Source: Halomonas huangheensis | GTDB taxonomy: Bacteria; Pseudomonadota; Gammaproteobacteria; Pseudomonadales; Halomonadaceae | DNA length: 64,000 nucleotides | Assembly (NCBI RefSeq): GCF_001431725.1 | Contig: NZ_CP013106.1 | Coordinates: forward strand, 558,001-622,000 | Reading direction: 5' to 3' | Shown: positions 26,615-36,159 of the stretch, piece after piece | Position numbering within the stretch: position 1 is the stretch's first letter | Layout of the letters: every line of letters starts with the position of its first letter | Position numbers and translations under genes: made by a program | Notes under the pieces: model-generated | Told to the model about the DNA's origin: nothing | The model's input: the letters and a program-made list of their open reading frames with translations, nothing else | The model's database searches: none

Positions 26615-28621
26615 CTAGCTGCCACCTTCTTCGGCAGCGGTGTCTGCACTCACTTGTTCATAGAGGTCGAGTGTGGGTTGAGGGTAGTCGGCAGCGCTGA
26701 CGACGATGATCGCGCCTTGGGTAGGAACGATATCACGTGTCGTGGTGTGCCATTGGTCCTCGGTGGTGGTCTCGAGCTTGATGCTATTGGCCTGGTATGG
26801 AGTGAGTCCGGCAAGCAGAGCGTTGCTACTGGCCTTGATATAGTGATGATCTGGCCCTGTGGCCATTTTGCCTGAACGTGACTGAGGCGTAATCAGAACC
26901 ATGGTATCGCCGCGCTCTGGACTCAGTACCAGACCGCCAGAGTGAGCCAGCATGGTCCCGCTGAGCGAAGCGTTATACTGCTGAGTGCCATTGTCCTCGT
27001 GGCTGAAGTTGGCGCCAAATAGAGTTGCCGGCGTATTCCATTTCAGGCTGGCGCCATAATCATCGAGTTGAGTGCCTTCGGCGCCAACCACACTGGCATG
27101 GGCTTGATAGTTGACCCGTTGCTCTGGGCCGATGTCGTCACCGATTCTGGCTCGTAGCCGGGGCTGCTCGTCATCGCCGAAACTGGCGCTGGTAGTCAAG
27201 TCCGGTGTCTGCCCGGCCAGTCCCAGCGGAACTCTCACGCTGGCGAGGTAAAGGCTGCTGGGCTGGTCATCTTCGATGTTCTGTCCGGCGCTCAGGTACA
27301 GGTTGCCCCAGTTGAAGTCGCGTTGGTAACCGAGTTGATAAGTCGTGATTTTGCTGTCATTGCCCCAATAGCGGCGATCGGTGCCGCTCAGGTCCAGTTG
27401 CCCCCAATCGCCCACCGGCTGACTGATGGTCAGTTGGAAGCGGTCTCGTTCGCGTTCGTTGTCATCGGCGTCTTCGTCCCAGGCAAAGTCTTCGAGACTC
27501 ACGTAATCCTCGTTGGAGAACCGATAGGCGGCGAGAGCGAAGGAGGTATCAGTAGAGTCCAGATGGTGGCTATAACCGAAGCGATAGCTCTCACCCTGCA
27601 TCGTGCTGTAGGTGCCGTCATCACTCAGCATATTGCTGGCGGAGGATGAAGTGATATCAGCACTCACCGCACCAAAGGGAGTGGCGGTGGCACTGCCGAC
27701 GACCAGCGCACCGTAGCCGTCCGCCAGAATGCCGCCGGTATAGAGACTGGCATAGTTGTTCAGACCCTGGCGCCAGGTGGATTGGCCGAACCAGGGGCCG
27801 ATGATGTGCTGCTGTTGGCGTAGTCGCCCCAGACTGAAGCTGTAGCTTGAGGTTCCGGGCCGCATCAGGTCCACTTCCGAGAGGTAGGGCACGCTGAATC
27901 GGTGATTGCTGCCATCAGCTTCATTGACCATGACCTCGAGGTCTCCAGAGGCTTCTGGGGCGATGAGGTCATCAATGACAAACTCGCCAGGCGACACCGT
28001 AGTCTCGTATATCACCGAGCCTTGCTGACGGATGGTAACGGTAGCTGACGTTCGGGCGATGCCGCGCACGACGGGGGCGTATCCACGTTGGCTCTCAGGG
28101 CGCATCTGTTCATCACTGCGCAGTTGCATGCCACTGAAATCGACACCGTCAAACAGATCACCTGGTGTCGAGTACTGCCCCAGCGTCAGACGTGAGTTGA
28201 ACTGCTGCAGGTCGTGCTGGGCATAGCTGTTGATGACATCGTATGTCTTGTGGCTTTCCTGTAGTTTTGCGTTGGCCTGGTGGCGTAATCGCCAGGCCCC
28301 GGCATTGAAGCCAGCGGTGTAGTTGAGGTTGTAGCGTTGCAAGCCACTGTGGTCTGGCTTTCGGCTCTGGTTGGTGTTGAAGTCGTAGGACAGGAAGCTC
28401 GCGGTCACACCCTGGTCCCGAGCCAGCGCCTGTTTCGGCAATCGCATGGATGGCCGAGAGGACGGAGAAGGGTAGGTCAAAAGCTCCTGTGCCAGAGACA
28501 CAGGCTGCTCCGGTGGCGTATTGGGCGGAGTGTCGGCACGCGCCGTGCCGGAAAACAGCAGTAGTAGACATGCTGCTCGCAGCCACTGCCATGGAAAAGC
28601 ATCTTGCGCAGAGTAGGCCAT
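26615..28621 (-). CDS. Orphan fimbrial-usher-like outer-membrane protein lacking N- and C-terminal domains
   Basis: A 668-residue protein related to PapC/FimD ushers of the chaperone-usher pathway. After a signal peptide (cleavage about residue 29, TARA-D) the usual N-terminal chaperone-binding domain is absent. The sequence enters the barrel almost at once (VTASFLSYDFNTNQS). Barrel strands, the plug-like middle (RGIARTSATVTIRQQGSVIYETTVSPGEF) and later strands are present. The frame ends soon after VPTQGAIIVV, before the two C-terminal domains. No chaperone, pilin or adhesin lies nearby. The long open frame argues against decay. The start is uncertain (ATG 28621 or GTG 28666). Confidence 0.8.
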   Translation of the reverse strand: MAYSAQDAFPWQWLRAACLLLLFSGTARADTPPNTPPEQPVSLAQELLTYPSPSSRPSMRLPKQALARDQGVTASFLSYDFNTNQSRKPDHSGLQRYNLNYTAGFNAGAWRLRHQANAKLQESHKTYDVINSYAQHDLQQFNSRLTLGQYSTPGDLFDGVDFSGMQLRSDEQMRPESQRGYAPVVRGIARTSATVTIRQQGSVIYETTVSPGEFVIDDLIAPEASGDLEVMVNEADGSNHRFSVPYLSEVDLMRPGTSSYSFSLGRLRQQQHIIGPWFGQSTWRQGLNNYASLYTGGILADGYGALVVGSATATPFGAVSADITSSSASNMLSDDGTYSTMQGESYRFGYSHHLDSTDTSFALAAYRFSNEDYVSLEDFAWDEDADDNERERDRFQLTISQPVGDWGQLDLSGTDRRYWGNDSKITTYQLGYQRDFNWGNLYLSAGQNIEDDQPSSLYLASVRVPLGLAGQTPDLTTSASFGDDEQPRLRARIGDDIGPEQRVNYQAHASVVGAEGTQLDDYGASLKWNTPATLFGANFSHEDNGTQQYNASLSGTMLAHSGGLVLSPERGDTMVLITPQSRSGKMATGPDHHYIKASSNALLAGLTPYQANSIKLETTTEDQWHTTTRDIVPTQGAIIVVSAADYPQPTLDLYEQVSADTAAEEGGS

Positions 28622-28731
28622 TGGTTGCGCTGATCGATAACGGAGATGAACGGGGTTTCTAATCACTTTCGGCAGTCAAGATGGTGTTGTGTTCAATCTG
28701 CTACCGCTGACCGCGACAGCATCAAGCCTGC

Positions 28732-31419
28732 TCAGCCTGGCCCCTGAACGCTGAGAACCTCGATCAAGCGTTCACGAAGCTGTTGTTGACGCGCAGGGTC
28801 GGTCAGTGGATTGCCGCGGCGGTCGGTGATGTAGAAGACGTCTTCGACGCGCTCGCCGAGCGTGGCGATCTTGGCTGCGGACAGTGAGATGCCTTGTTCG
28901 AGAAAGATACCACCGACCCTGGCCAGCAGGCCGGGGCGGTCGGGGGCAGTCAGTTCAAGCATGGTGCGGTCGCTGCTCGGATCCTGCTCGATGATGACTC
29001 GGGTTGGCACCTTGAAGTGTTTGAGCTGGCGCGGTGTGTGTCGAGTCACAATGGTTGGGTAGTCATCGGGATCGTCGAGTTCCTCGAACAGGTGCCGACG
29101 TATCTCCTCCAGTCGTACCGGATCGCGGATGGCGCGGTCCTGATCGTCCAGCACGATAAAGGTGTTCAGTGTCCAATCGTTGTTGGACGTGGCAATGCGC
29201 GCATCGTGGATCGATAGCCCGAGTTGTTCCATGGCGGCAGCGGTGGCCGCGAACAGGTTGTCTACCGAATGGGTGTGAATGAAGACCTTGGTGCCGCCCT
29301 CGGCCATATCGGCAGTGGGTGCATTGATCAGGATCAGCGGGGGCGGCTGGTCTCCGTGGGCAAGAATCCCCTGGGTCTGCCAGACCACTTCACTCGGCGC
29401 ATACTGCAGGAAAAAGTCTTCGCCCATGGAGCGCCACAACGCATCGACGCGGTTCATGTCCTCGCCTATCACGCTGAGTAGTGAGCGCGCTTCGTCGCGG
29501 GTTTCGCGTACCCAGTCCTCGCGCTCCAGCGGGTTTTCAAGGCCGCGACGCAGGGCGCGACGCGCTTCGGCATGTAACTGACGCAGTAGTGATGCCCGCC
29601 AACCATTCCATAGCGTGGGGTTGGTGGCGTTGATATCGGCAACCGTCAGTACATACAGGTAGTCGAGTCGGGTCTCGTCACCGACGGCGGTAGCGAAGTC
29701 ACGGATCACTTCCGGGTCGGTGATATCACGTTTCTGAGCGATCATTGACATCAGCAGATGATTTTCCACCAACCAACTGAGCAGACGCGTATCGCGCTGC
29801 GAGATGCCATGTTTTTCGGCGAAGGCTTCGACATCCCTCGCGCCGATCAAGGAATGGTCGCCACCACGTCCCTTACCGATATCGTGGAAGAGTCCGGCAA
29901 TCCACAGGATATCCATTCGTGGTAGCTGATGAATCAGCGTCGCCGCAACAGGAAACTCTCGGCGAGCCTGGGGTTTGCGCATGCCATGTAGACATTTGAG
30001 CAGGCGCAGAGTGTGGGCATCGACGCTATAGATATGGAACAGGTCGTGCTGCATCAGGCCGACGGCCTGACCGAATACTGGTAGATACTTACCGAGGACA
30101 CCATAGCGATTCATGCGCCTGAGTTGTCGCGCTACGTTGCCGTTGGAACGCAGCAGAGCCATGAACAGTGCCTGGTGCTCAGGGTTGTTGCGATACATGT
30201 CATCGATGAGATGGCGGTGGTCGCGAATCAGGCGAATGGTATCGGCACGAACCCCTTCGATTTCGGGATGTTCGGCCATTAGATAGAAAAGTTCGAGCAG
30301 CGCCGATGGTTGATTGCGGAATACCGCCCGCGAGCGCGCCTGGATGTAGCCGCCGGCAATCTCGAAGCGCTCGTTGAGTGGCTGTACCTTCAGTGGCACA
30401 CGCGGGCGCAGGATTACCTCGTCGAAGTGCTGCAACAGCATGTCGTTGAGGCCGGCAAGCGCGGTGACGTGGCGGTAATAGCGTTTCATGAACTGTTCGA
30501 CTGCGAGTCGTTCGGGAGTATCGCGATAGCCGAACAGCTCGGCGATGGTGCTCTGATGGTCGAACAGCAGGCGGTCCTCGGCGCGGCCTGTCAGCATGTG
30601 CAGCGCGTAGCGTACCTGCCACAGAAAGGCCTGGCCCTGGCTGAGGATGCGGTGTTCGGCATCATTCATGAAGCCGCGTGCCACGACATCTTCGTAGCTT
30701 TCGGTATCGAAGTGGCGTTTGGCGACCCATCCGATCATCTGGATATCGCGCAGGCAGCCGGGCGAGCTCTTGATGTTGGGCTCGAGGTGATATTCGGAGT
30801 TGTTGAAACGATAGTGGCGCGAAATCTGCTCTTGCCACTTGGCTTCGAAGAAGCGATCCGCGGGCCACATGCGCTCTGGTGCCAGGCGGTTGCGCATCGC
30901 CTGACGCAATTGTTCCAGGCCAGCCAGAGTACGTGACTCCAACAGGTTGGTGATCACCGTGACATCGGCTTCTGCCTCGCGCTCGCAGTCATTCAGTGAG
31001 CGAACGCTGTGGCCGATCTCGAGGCCGATATCCCACAGGAAGGTGATGAAGGAGGTCAGTGCCTCGCGGTACGGCGTATCGTCGTCTTCGGCGAGGAGGA
31101 ACATCAAGTCGATATCGGAGTGAGGATGAAGCTCTCCGCGACCATAGCCGCCTACTGCCAGCAGCGCGACACCATCATCGAGTCCCGGGTGGCGCTGCCA
31201 GGCGAGGGCCAGCAGTTGATCCATGCACCAGGCGCGTCCCCGCACCAGATCGCGAATATCAGTGCCTCCAAGGAAATGCTCATCGAGGCGAGCTTGAATT
31301 TCCTTGAGTGCCCCCTTGAAGGGAGCAATGGGTGAGCGCTGGCCATCGAGCTGCTGGTTGAACTCGTCGAAGTCGAACAGCTCGAGGTCCGGAGTGAAGC
31401 GATAATGGTGCAGGAGCAT
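28732..31419 (-). CDS. glnD: Bifunctional uridylyltransferase/uridylyl-removing enzyme GlnD
   Basis: An 895-residue nitrogen sensor that uridylylates PII (GlnB/GlnK) when glutamine is low and removes the group when it is high. The nucleotidyltransferase motif GGYGRGELHPHSDIDLMFL lies in the N-terminal third. The HD hydrolase domain (FHDIGKGRGGDHS) is central. Two ACT domains at the C-terminus (MLELTAPDRPGLLARVGG) sense glutamine. Full length and intact. ATG 31419 is six bases after the map stop, so map and glnD are one operon. Confidence 0.97.
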   Translation of the reverse strand: MLLHHYRFTPDLELFDFDEFNQQLDGQRSPIAPFKGALKEIQARLDEHFLGGTDIRDLVRGRAWCMDQLLALAWQRHPGLDDGVALLAVGGYGRGELHPHSDIDLMFLLAEDDDTPYREALTSFITFLWDIGLEIGHSVRSLNDCEREAEADVTVITNLLESRTLAGLEQLRQAMRNRLAPERMWPADRFFEAKWQEQISRHYRFNNSEYHLEPNIKSSPGCLRDIQMIGWVAKRHFDTESYEDVVARGFMNDAEHRILSQGQAFLWQVRYALHMLTGRAEDRLLFDHQSTIAELFGYRDTPERLAVEQFMKRYYRHVTALAGLNDMLLQHFDEVILRPRVPLKVQPLNERFEIAGGYIQARSRAVFRNQPSALLELFYLMAEHPEIEGVRADTIRLIRDHRHLIDDMYRNNPEHQALFMALLRSNGNVARQLRRMNRYGVLGKYLPVFGQAVGLMQHDLFHIYSVDAHTLRLLKCLHGMRKPQARREFPVAATLIHQLPRMDILWIAGLFHDIGKGRGGDHSLIGARDVEAFAEKHGISQRDTRLLSWLVENHLLMSMIAQKRDITDPEVIRDFATAVGDETRLDYLYVLTVADINATNPTLWNGWRASLLRQLHAEARRALRRGLENPLEREDWVRETRDEARSLLSVIGEDMNRVDALWRSMGEDFFLQYAPSEVVWQTQGILAHGDQPPPLILINAPTADMAEGGTKVFIHTHSVDNLFAATAAAMEQLGLSIHDARIATSNNDWTLNTFIVLDDQDRAIRDPVRLEEIRRHLFEELDDPDDYPTIVTRHTPRQLKHFKVPTRVIIEQDPSSDRTMLELTAPDRPGLLARVGGIFLEQGISLSAAKIATLGERVEDVFYITDRRGNPLTDPARQQQLRERLIEVLSVQGPG

Positions 31420-31425
31420 GGAGAA

Positions 31426-32217
31426 TCAGCGCTCGAGGAACGACAGGTCTTCGTCAGCGCGTGCAGTGAGCACTTCTACCCCAGTCTCGGTGACCAGCAG
31501 CGTGTGCTCCCACTGCGCCGTCAGGCTCCTGTCCTTTGTCACGGCGGTCCAGCCATCACGCAATACCCTGGTGCGATGGTCGCCGACATTGATCATCGGC
31601 TCGATGGTGAAGCACATGCCGGCGGCCAGTTCAATATCGGCCTCGGGTGCGTAACCGTCATAGTGCAGCACCTGCGGATCCTCGTGGAAGCCAGCCCCAA
31701 TGCCATGGCCACAGAAATCCTGGACGACGGAGTAACTGTTGGCTTTAGCGTGATTTTCGATAACCCGGGCCAGTTCCGACAGACGGACACCAGGGCGTAC
31801 CAGCGCCATGCTCTTGTACAGACATTCCTGGGTAATGCGGCATAGGCGTTCACCCTGGATGCTTTCGCCGATCACGAACATCATGCTCGAATCACCGTGA
31901 TAGCCGGCGGCAGTCTTGACGGTGACATCAATGTTCATGATGTCGCCCTTCTTGAGCTTCTTGCTGTCGTCGGGGATGCCGTGACAGACCACATGGTTGA
32001 TCGAAGTACAGATCGACTTCGGGAAACCGTGGTAGTTGAGCGGAGCAGGTGTTGAGCCCAGCTCGTCGACAATATAGTCGTGGCATAGGCGGTCCAGATG
32101 GCCGGTGCTGACGCCAGCGACGACATGAGGGGCGAGCATCTCGAATACGCTGGCGGCCTGGCGGCCCGCTTCGCGCATCAATTCGATCTCTTCGGTTGTC
32201 TTGATCGGTACGTTCAT
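31426..32217 (-). CDS. map: Methionine aminopeptidase type I
   Basis: A 263-residue cytosolic enzyme that removes the initiator Met. The five metal ligands are visible: Asp in MNIDVTVK, Asp in GYHGDSSMMF, His in GHGIGAGFHEDP, Glu in FTIEPM and Glu in QWEHTLLV. The His in INHVVCHGIP is the substrate-binding one. The reading frame continues upstream to 32436, but ATG 32217 gives the standard MNVPIKTTEEIE start. It is divergent from rpsB, the conserved order. Confidence 0.97.
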   Translation of the reverse strand: MNVPIKTTEEIELMREAGRQAASVFEMLAPHVVAGVSTGHLDRLCHDYIVDELGSTPAPLNYHGFPKSICTSINHVVCHGIPDDSKKLKKGDIMNIDVTVKTAAGYHGDSSMMFVIGESIQGERLCRITQECLYKSMALVRPGVRLSELARVIENHAKANSYSVVQDFCGHGIGAGFHEDPQVLHYDGYAPEADIELAAGMCFTIEPMINVGDHRTRVLRDGWTAVTKDRSLTAQWEHTLLVTETGVEVLTARADEDLSFLER

Positions 32218-32337
32218 GGAATCTCGGTCTGAAAGGGATGCACGAGCCATGCAATGGGGCGCAGTGCCGTCAGGCGGGTGGTGGCACTCGCAAGCGACTC
32301 TCGCTGCATGACTCGATATATCCGTTGATAGTGCCCC

Positions 32338-32349
32338 ATATACGTATAT
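32338..32349. promoter_or_regulatory. AT-rich palindrome in the map-rpsB divergent region
   Basis: ATATACGTATAT is a perfect 12-bp palindrome, followed by more AT repeats (ATATAC), in an otherwise GC-rich 546-bp gap. It lies about 120 bp before map and could form part of its promoter or a protein-binding site. No other gene is seen in 32218-32763. Confidence 0.3.
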
Positions 32350-32494
32350 ATACGCGGCGGGCGGGCGTTCGCTGAACTCGCTGACGTGTGCACGTAGCCC
32401 GGTAAACAGGGCAGAAATACGGCGCTGGAAGCACATTGGACCGGCGTGCGCAATGACCCAGAACGTCTGGCGACTTCAACTTGAAGGCTATCCA

Positions 32495-32503
32495 TGGTAT
32501 AAA
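32495..32503 (+). promoter_or_regulatory. Extended -10 promoter for rpsB-tsf
   Basis: TGGTATAAA (32495-32503), the same extended -10 as the rpmB promoter, followed by a GC-rich discriminator (GCTGCGCGC) of the kind common at growth-rate-controlled ribosomal promoters. The -35 is poor (TTCAAC at 32475-32480 with 17-bp spacing). Transcription would begin near 32510, about 255 nt before the rpsB ATG. Confidence 0.5.
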
Positions 32504-32509
32504 GCTGCG

Positions 32510-32763
32510 CGCTTTCCTGCAATCGCCATTCACCCACTTGGTCAGTCGTTCTGCTCAGGTCATCGTACCGACAGTTGAACATGGCGGGTAGGTGGTCAGC
32601 AGGGAATCGTGTAACAGGGCAATCAAATGTTGGTTACCCAAGCCTTGAAAACACACATGTACCGTCACATGGTCCCGGGTGCCGTTGGTTCGCGTCAAGT
32701 TCGCGCCGAGGGTCGGATCCATGGGGTACATGGAGGCCTAACCCGATATTTCAGGAGTCATCC
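32510..32763 (+). ncRNA. Candidate rpsB 5' leader (S2 autoregulatory region)
   Basis: A long untranslated leader of about 250 nt precedes rpsB. Short complementary stretches such as CACATGTACC with GGGGTACATGG, and CCCGGG/CCGAGGG segments, could fold into several stems ahead of the TCAGGAGTCATCC ribosome binding site. Gammaproteobacterial rpsB is known to be autoregulated by S2 through its leader. Whether this one matches that motif needs covariance-model testing. Confidence 0.35.
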
Positions 32764-33507
32764 ATGGCACACGTCAATATGCGTGACCTGCTCAAGGCAG
32801 GCGCACACTTCGGTCACCAGACCCGTTACTGGAACCCGAAGATGGGTAAGTACATCTTCGGCGCTCGTAACAAGATTCACATCATCAACCTCGAGCATAC
32901 GCTTCCTGCGCTCAACGAGGCGATTGATGTGGTCGAGAAAATGGCCGCTTCCAACAACAAGATCATGTTCGTCGGTACCAAGCGTAGTGCGAGCAAGATC
33001 ATCAAGGAAGAAGCGTCCCGTGCTGGTCAGCCGTTCGTCAACCACCGCTGGCTCGGCGGTATGCTGACGAACTACAAGACCATCCGTCAGTCCATCAAGC
33101 GTCTGCGTGACCTCGAAGCCATGCAGGCTGATGGCACTTTCGAGAAGCTGACCAAGAAAGAAGTCCTGATGGCAACTCGCGAGCAGGACAAGCTCGAGCG
33201 TTCCATTGGCGGCATCAAGGAAATGGGCGGTTTGCCGGATGCAATGTTCGTGATCGATGTTGACCATGAGCGTATTGCCATCAACGAAGCCAACAAGCTG
33301 GGTATCCCGGTTATCGGCATCGTTGATACCAACTCTGATCCGGACGGTGTTGACTACGTGATCCCGGGCAACGATGACTCCATCCGCGCCATTCAGATCT
33401 ACGTCAAGGCCATCGCCGACGCCTGTGGTCGTGCGAAGGAAGGTCGTCCCGACGAGTTCGTCGAAGTGACCGACAGCGAAGGCGACGCCGCCGCTGCTGC
33501 CGAGTAA
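32764..33507 (+). CDS. rpsB: 30S ribosomal protein S2
   Basis: A 247-residue small-subunit protein. [20 protein letters not shown] and the RWNPKM-like [16 protein letters not shown] segment are diagnostic, as are [17 protein letters not shown] and [19 protein letters not shown]. The C-terminus is acidic and Ala-rich ([11 protein letters not shown]). The frame continues to 32575 upstream, but ATG 32764 follows CAGGAGTCATCC and gives the family start. It is first in rpsB-tsf. Confidence 0.98.
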   Translation: MAHVNMRDLLKAGAHFGHQTRYWNPKMGKYIFGARNKIHIINLEHTLPALNEAIDVVEKMAASNNKIMFVGTKRSASKIIKEEASRAGQPFVNHRWLGGMLTNYKTIRQSIKRLRDLEAMQADGTFEKLTKKEVLMATREQDKLERSIGGIKEMGGLPDAMFVIDVDHERIAINEANKLGIPVIGIVDTNSDPDGVDYVIPGNDDSIRAIQIYVKAIADACGRAKEGRPDEFVEVTDSEGDAAAAAE

Positions 33508-33562
33508 TCTTCGGCCCGCCTGGGCCAGCCGGTCGCTGATGCGATCTACGCCGGACAGGCGC

Positions 33563-33586
33563 AAAGGGGGCCGCGGCCCCCTTTTC
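33563..33586 (+). terminator. Intrinsic terminator/attenuator between rpsB and tsf
   Basis: GGGGGCC (33566-33572), a GC loop and GGCCCCC (33575-33581), followed by TTTT; AAA lies on the left side. It lies 55 bases after the rpsB stop and 145 before tsf, so it can lower tsf expression relative to rpsB, as is known at this junction in E. coli. Confidence 0.8.
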
Positions 33587-33729
33587 TCTACTTTCAGGGC
33601 GCGGGTGAGTTATTCCGCGACTTGAGTGAGGAAGCACCAGGCGGGGCGCCCGCAGTGATTTTTCTGCCGGCATTCAAGCCGTGTTTCCCCTAACCGACAC
33701 CAAGGTCGAACCATTCAGAGGTGAATACC

Positions 33730-34599
33730 ATGGCAGCTATCAGCGCCTCCCAGGTCAAGGAACTGCGCGAGCGCACCGGTCTCGGCATGATGGAGTGCAA
33801 GAAGGCACTCACCGAAGCTGACGGTGACATCGAGCGTGCGATCGAAGACCTGCGCAAGAATTCTGGTCTCAAGGCCGCCAAGAAGGCCGGTCGTACTGCC
33901 GCCGAAGGCGTGATCGTGACGCGTGTTGCCGAAGACGGCAGCTACGGCGTGATGGTCGAGATCAACTCCGAAACCGACTTCGTTGCCCGTGACGACAACT
34001 TCAAGGCATTTGCCGACAAGGTTGCCGAGGCCTTCTTTGCTGCCAGGAGCGAAGACGTTGCTGCTGTCACCGGTGGTGAGCTGGAAACTGCGCGTGAGCA
34101 ACTGGTCCAGAAGATCGGTGAGAACATCGGTGTGCGCCGCGCTGCTGTGATCAATGCCAGCGAAGGCAATCTGGTCGGTGCCTATGTTCACGGTGGCCGT
34201 ATTGGCGTGCTGACCGTGCTCAATGGTGGCAGCCAGGACACCGCCAAGGACGTTTCCATGCACGTTGCCGCGATCAATCCGGCCGTGGCTCGTCCGGAAG
34301 ATATGCCGCAGTCTCAGCTTGATGCCGAGAAAGACGTGATCATGGCTCAGCCTGACATGGCGGGTAAGCCTGCGCAGATCGCCGAGAAGATGGTCGAAGG
34401 TCGTCTCAAGAAGTATCTCGCTGAGAACAGTCTGACCGAACAGGCCTTCGTCAAGGACCCCAACGTCACGGTTGCCGAGTTCGTCAAGGCTGCTGGTGGT
34501 GAGGTGGTCGGCTTTACCCGCTATGAAGTGGGTGAGGGCATCGAGAAGGAAGAAGTCGACTTCGCGAAGGAAGTTATGGAACAGGCCAAGCGTAGCTGA
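33730..34599 (+). CDS. tsf: Elongation factor Ts
   Basis: A 289-residue guanine-nucleotide exchange factor for EF-Tu. The N-terminal module has [19 protein letters not shown] and the core the TDFVAR motif ([15 protein letters not shown]) with MHVAAINP. Length and C-terminus (VMEQAKRS) are typical. GTG 33721 is in frame, but ATG 33730 has GAGGTG upstream. It is part of the rpsB-tsf-pyrH-frr order. Confidence 0.98.
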   Translation: MAAISASQVKELRERTGLGMMECKKALTEADGDIERAIEDLRKNSGLKAAKKAGRTAAEGVIVTRVAEDGSYGVMVEINSETDFVARDDNFKAFADKVAEAFFAARSEDVAAVTGGELETAREQLVQKIGENIGVRRAAVINASEGNLVGAYVHGGRIGVLTVLNGGSQDTAKDVSMHVAAINPAVARPEDMPQSQLDAEKDVIMAQPDMAGKPAQIAEKMVEGRLKKYLAENSLTEQAFVKDPNVTVAEFVKAAGGEVVGFTRYEVGEGIEKEEVDFAKEVMEQAKRS

Positions 34600-34623
34600 G
34601 GTCAGAAGTTCCAGTGTGTTGAT

Positions 34624-34651
34624 GATGGCGTGCGCGAGAGCGCACGCCATC
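34624..34651 (+). other. 12-bp hairpin with GAGA tetraloop between tsf and pyrH
   Basis: GATGGCGTGCGC (34624-34635) and its exact complement (34640-34651) close a GAGA loop, a GNRA-type tetraloop. No T run follows. It could be a Rho-dependent or weak terminator, an RNA-stability element or a processing site between tsf and pyrH. Confidence 0.6.
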
Positions 34652-34709
34652 GTGTATGTGACAGAGGCTGGCGTGGCCGGCCGAGCACAGCCAAAAGCGG
34701 AGACATTCC

Positions 34710-35477
34710 ATGAGTAGCGCCGACTCTACCCCCTTTGCCAAGTCCGACAAGCCACGTGCCGATGTGTCGAAGTACAAGCGGATTCTGCTGAAGCTTTCCG
34801 GTGAGGCACTGACGGGCGATGCTGAATTCGGTATCGATCCCAAGGTGTTGGATCGTATGGCCCTCGAAATCGGGCAGTTGGTGGGTATCGGTGTTCAGGT
34901 GGGGATCGTGATTGGTGGTGGCAACCTGTTTCGTGGCGCAGCGCTGCATGAGGCGGGTATGGAACGAGTCACTGGCGACCACATGGGAATGCTGGCGACA
35001 GTGATGAACGCGCTGGCCATGCGTGATGCGCTGGAGCGCTCCAATATTCGCTCCAGGGTGATGTCAGCGATTCCCATGAGTGGCGTAGTGGAGCATTACG
35101 ACCGCCGTACAGCGATTCGCTATCTCACTTCCGGAGACGTGGTACTGTTCTCTGCAGGCACTGGCAACCCCTTCTTCACCACGGACTCAGCTGCCTGCCT
35201 GCGTGGCATCGAGATTGATGCCGACGTGGTTGTCAAGGCCACCAAGGTGGACGGGGTCTATGACAAGGATCCGGTCAAGCACGCGGATGCCGTCAAGTAC
35301 GATCAGCTGTCCTATGATGATGCCCTTGAGCAGAAGCTGGGGGTAATGGATTTGACCGCTATCTGCCTGGTACGTGACCATGATATGCCTGTCCGGGTCT
35401 TCAACATGAACAAGCCTGGCGCCTTGCTCAACCTGGTAGTGGGTGGCAAGGAAGGCACGCTGATTGATAGAGGGTAA
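34710..35477 (+). CDS. pyrH: Uridylate kinase
   Basis: A 255-residue bacterial UMP kinase (amino acid kinase fold), converting UMP to [16 protein letters not shown] holds the ATP/phosphate-binding Lys, [12 protein letters not shown] the glycine loop, and [16 protein letters not shown] the UMP-binding segment. The first 20 residues ([13 protein letters not shown]) are a short extension. ATG 34710 follows GCGGAGACATTCC. frr begins four bases after the stop. Confidence 0.97.
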   Translation: MSSADSTPFAKSDKPRADVSKYKRILLKLSGEALTGDAEFGIDPKVLDRMALEIGQLVGIGVQVGIVIGGGNLFRGAALHEAGMERVTGDHMGMLATVMNALAMRDALERSNIRSRVMSAIPMSGVVEHYDRRTAIRYLTSGDVVLFSAGTGNPFFTTDSAACLRGIEIDADVVVKATKVDGVYDKDPVKHADAVKYDQLSYDDALEQKLGVMDLTAICLVRDHDMPVRVFNMNKPGALLNLVVGGKEGTLIDRG

Positions 35478-35481
35478 GATA

Positions 35482-36039
35482 GTGATCAATGACATCAGGA
35501 AAGATGCAGAAGCGCGCATGAAAAAGAGCGTTGAGGCTCTGCATCACAACTTCAACAAGATCCGTACAGGCCGTGCACACTCCAGCATTCTGGATGCTGT
35601 GCAGGTGGAATACTATGGCGCCAACATGCCGATCAACCAGGTCGCTCAGATCAACGTCGAGGATGCACGCACTCTCGCCGTAGTCCCCTGGGAGCAGAGC
35701 ATGGTGCCCAAGGTCGAGAAGGCGATCATGACGTCTGACCTGGGCCTCAACCCTTCGACTGCAGGCAATGTCATTCGTGTTCCGATGCCTATGCTGACGG
35801 AGGAAACCCGCAAGGGTTACATCAAACAGGCGCGCCATGAGGCGGAGAACGCTCGTGTAGCGGTACGTAACGTACGCCGTGATGCCAATGGCGACCTCAA
35901 GTCTCTGCTCAAGGACAAGTCCATCTCGGAAGATGAGCAGCATCAGGGCGAGGATGAGGTCCAGAAGCTGACGGACCGCTATGTGGCGGAAATCGACAAG
36001 GCGCTGGCATCCAAGGAAGAGGACCTGATGCAGGTCTAG
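35482..36039 (+). CDS. frr: Ribosome recycling factor
   Basis: A 185-residue factor that splits post-termination ribosomes with [22 protein letters not shown] starts the three-helix bundle; the domain II hinge region has [19 protein letters not shown]; the C-terminal helices include [11 protein letters not shown]. The start is GTG at 35482 (AGAGGGTAAGATA upstream), which fits the family's usual length. A reading from 35464 would overlap pyrH. Confidence 0.97.
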   Translation: MINDIRKDAEARMKKSVEALHHNFNKIRTGRAHSSILDAVQVEYYGANMPINQVAQINVEDARTLAVVPWEQSMVPKVEKAIMTSDLGLNPSTAGNVIRVPMPMLTEETRKGYIKQARHEAENARVAVRNVRRDANGDLKSLLKDKSISEDEQHQGEDEVQKLTDRYVAEIDKALASKEEDLMQV

Positions 36040-36159
36040 GGTCGTCAACAAGTCGACTTGCGTCTGTGACGCCTGTCGCTGATCTTGATTGGCAGACTTG
36101 CCACGATCATCCCGGGGCTTCTTGTCCCGGGAACCGATACAACCGCCTTGCGAGACATC

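Noticed and set aside
28894-31845. Several plus-strand frames over glnD and map
   Set aside because: These lie wholly within intact minus-strand genes and carry no domain signature.
36109-36131. TCCCGGG/CCCGGGA dyad between frr and uppS as a terminator
   Set aside because: Only 7 bp with a 9-base loop and no T run; uppS is likely co-transcribed with frr.
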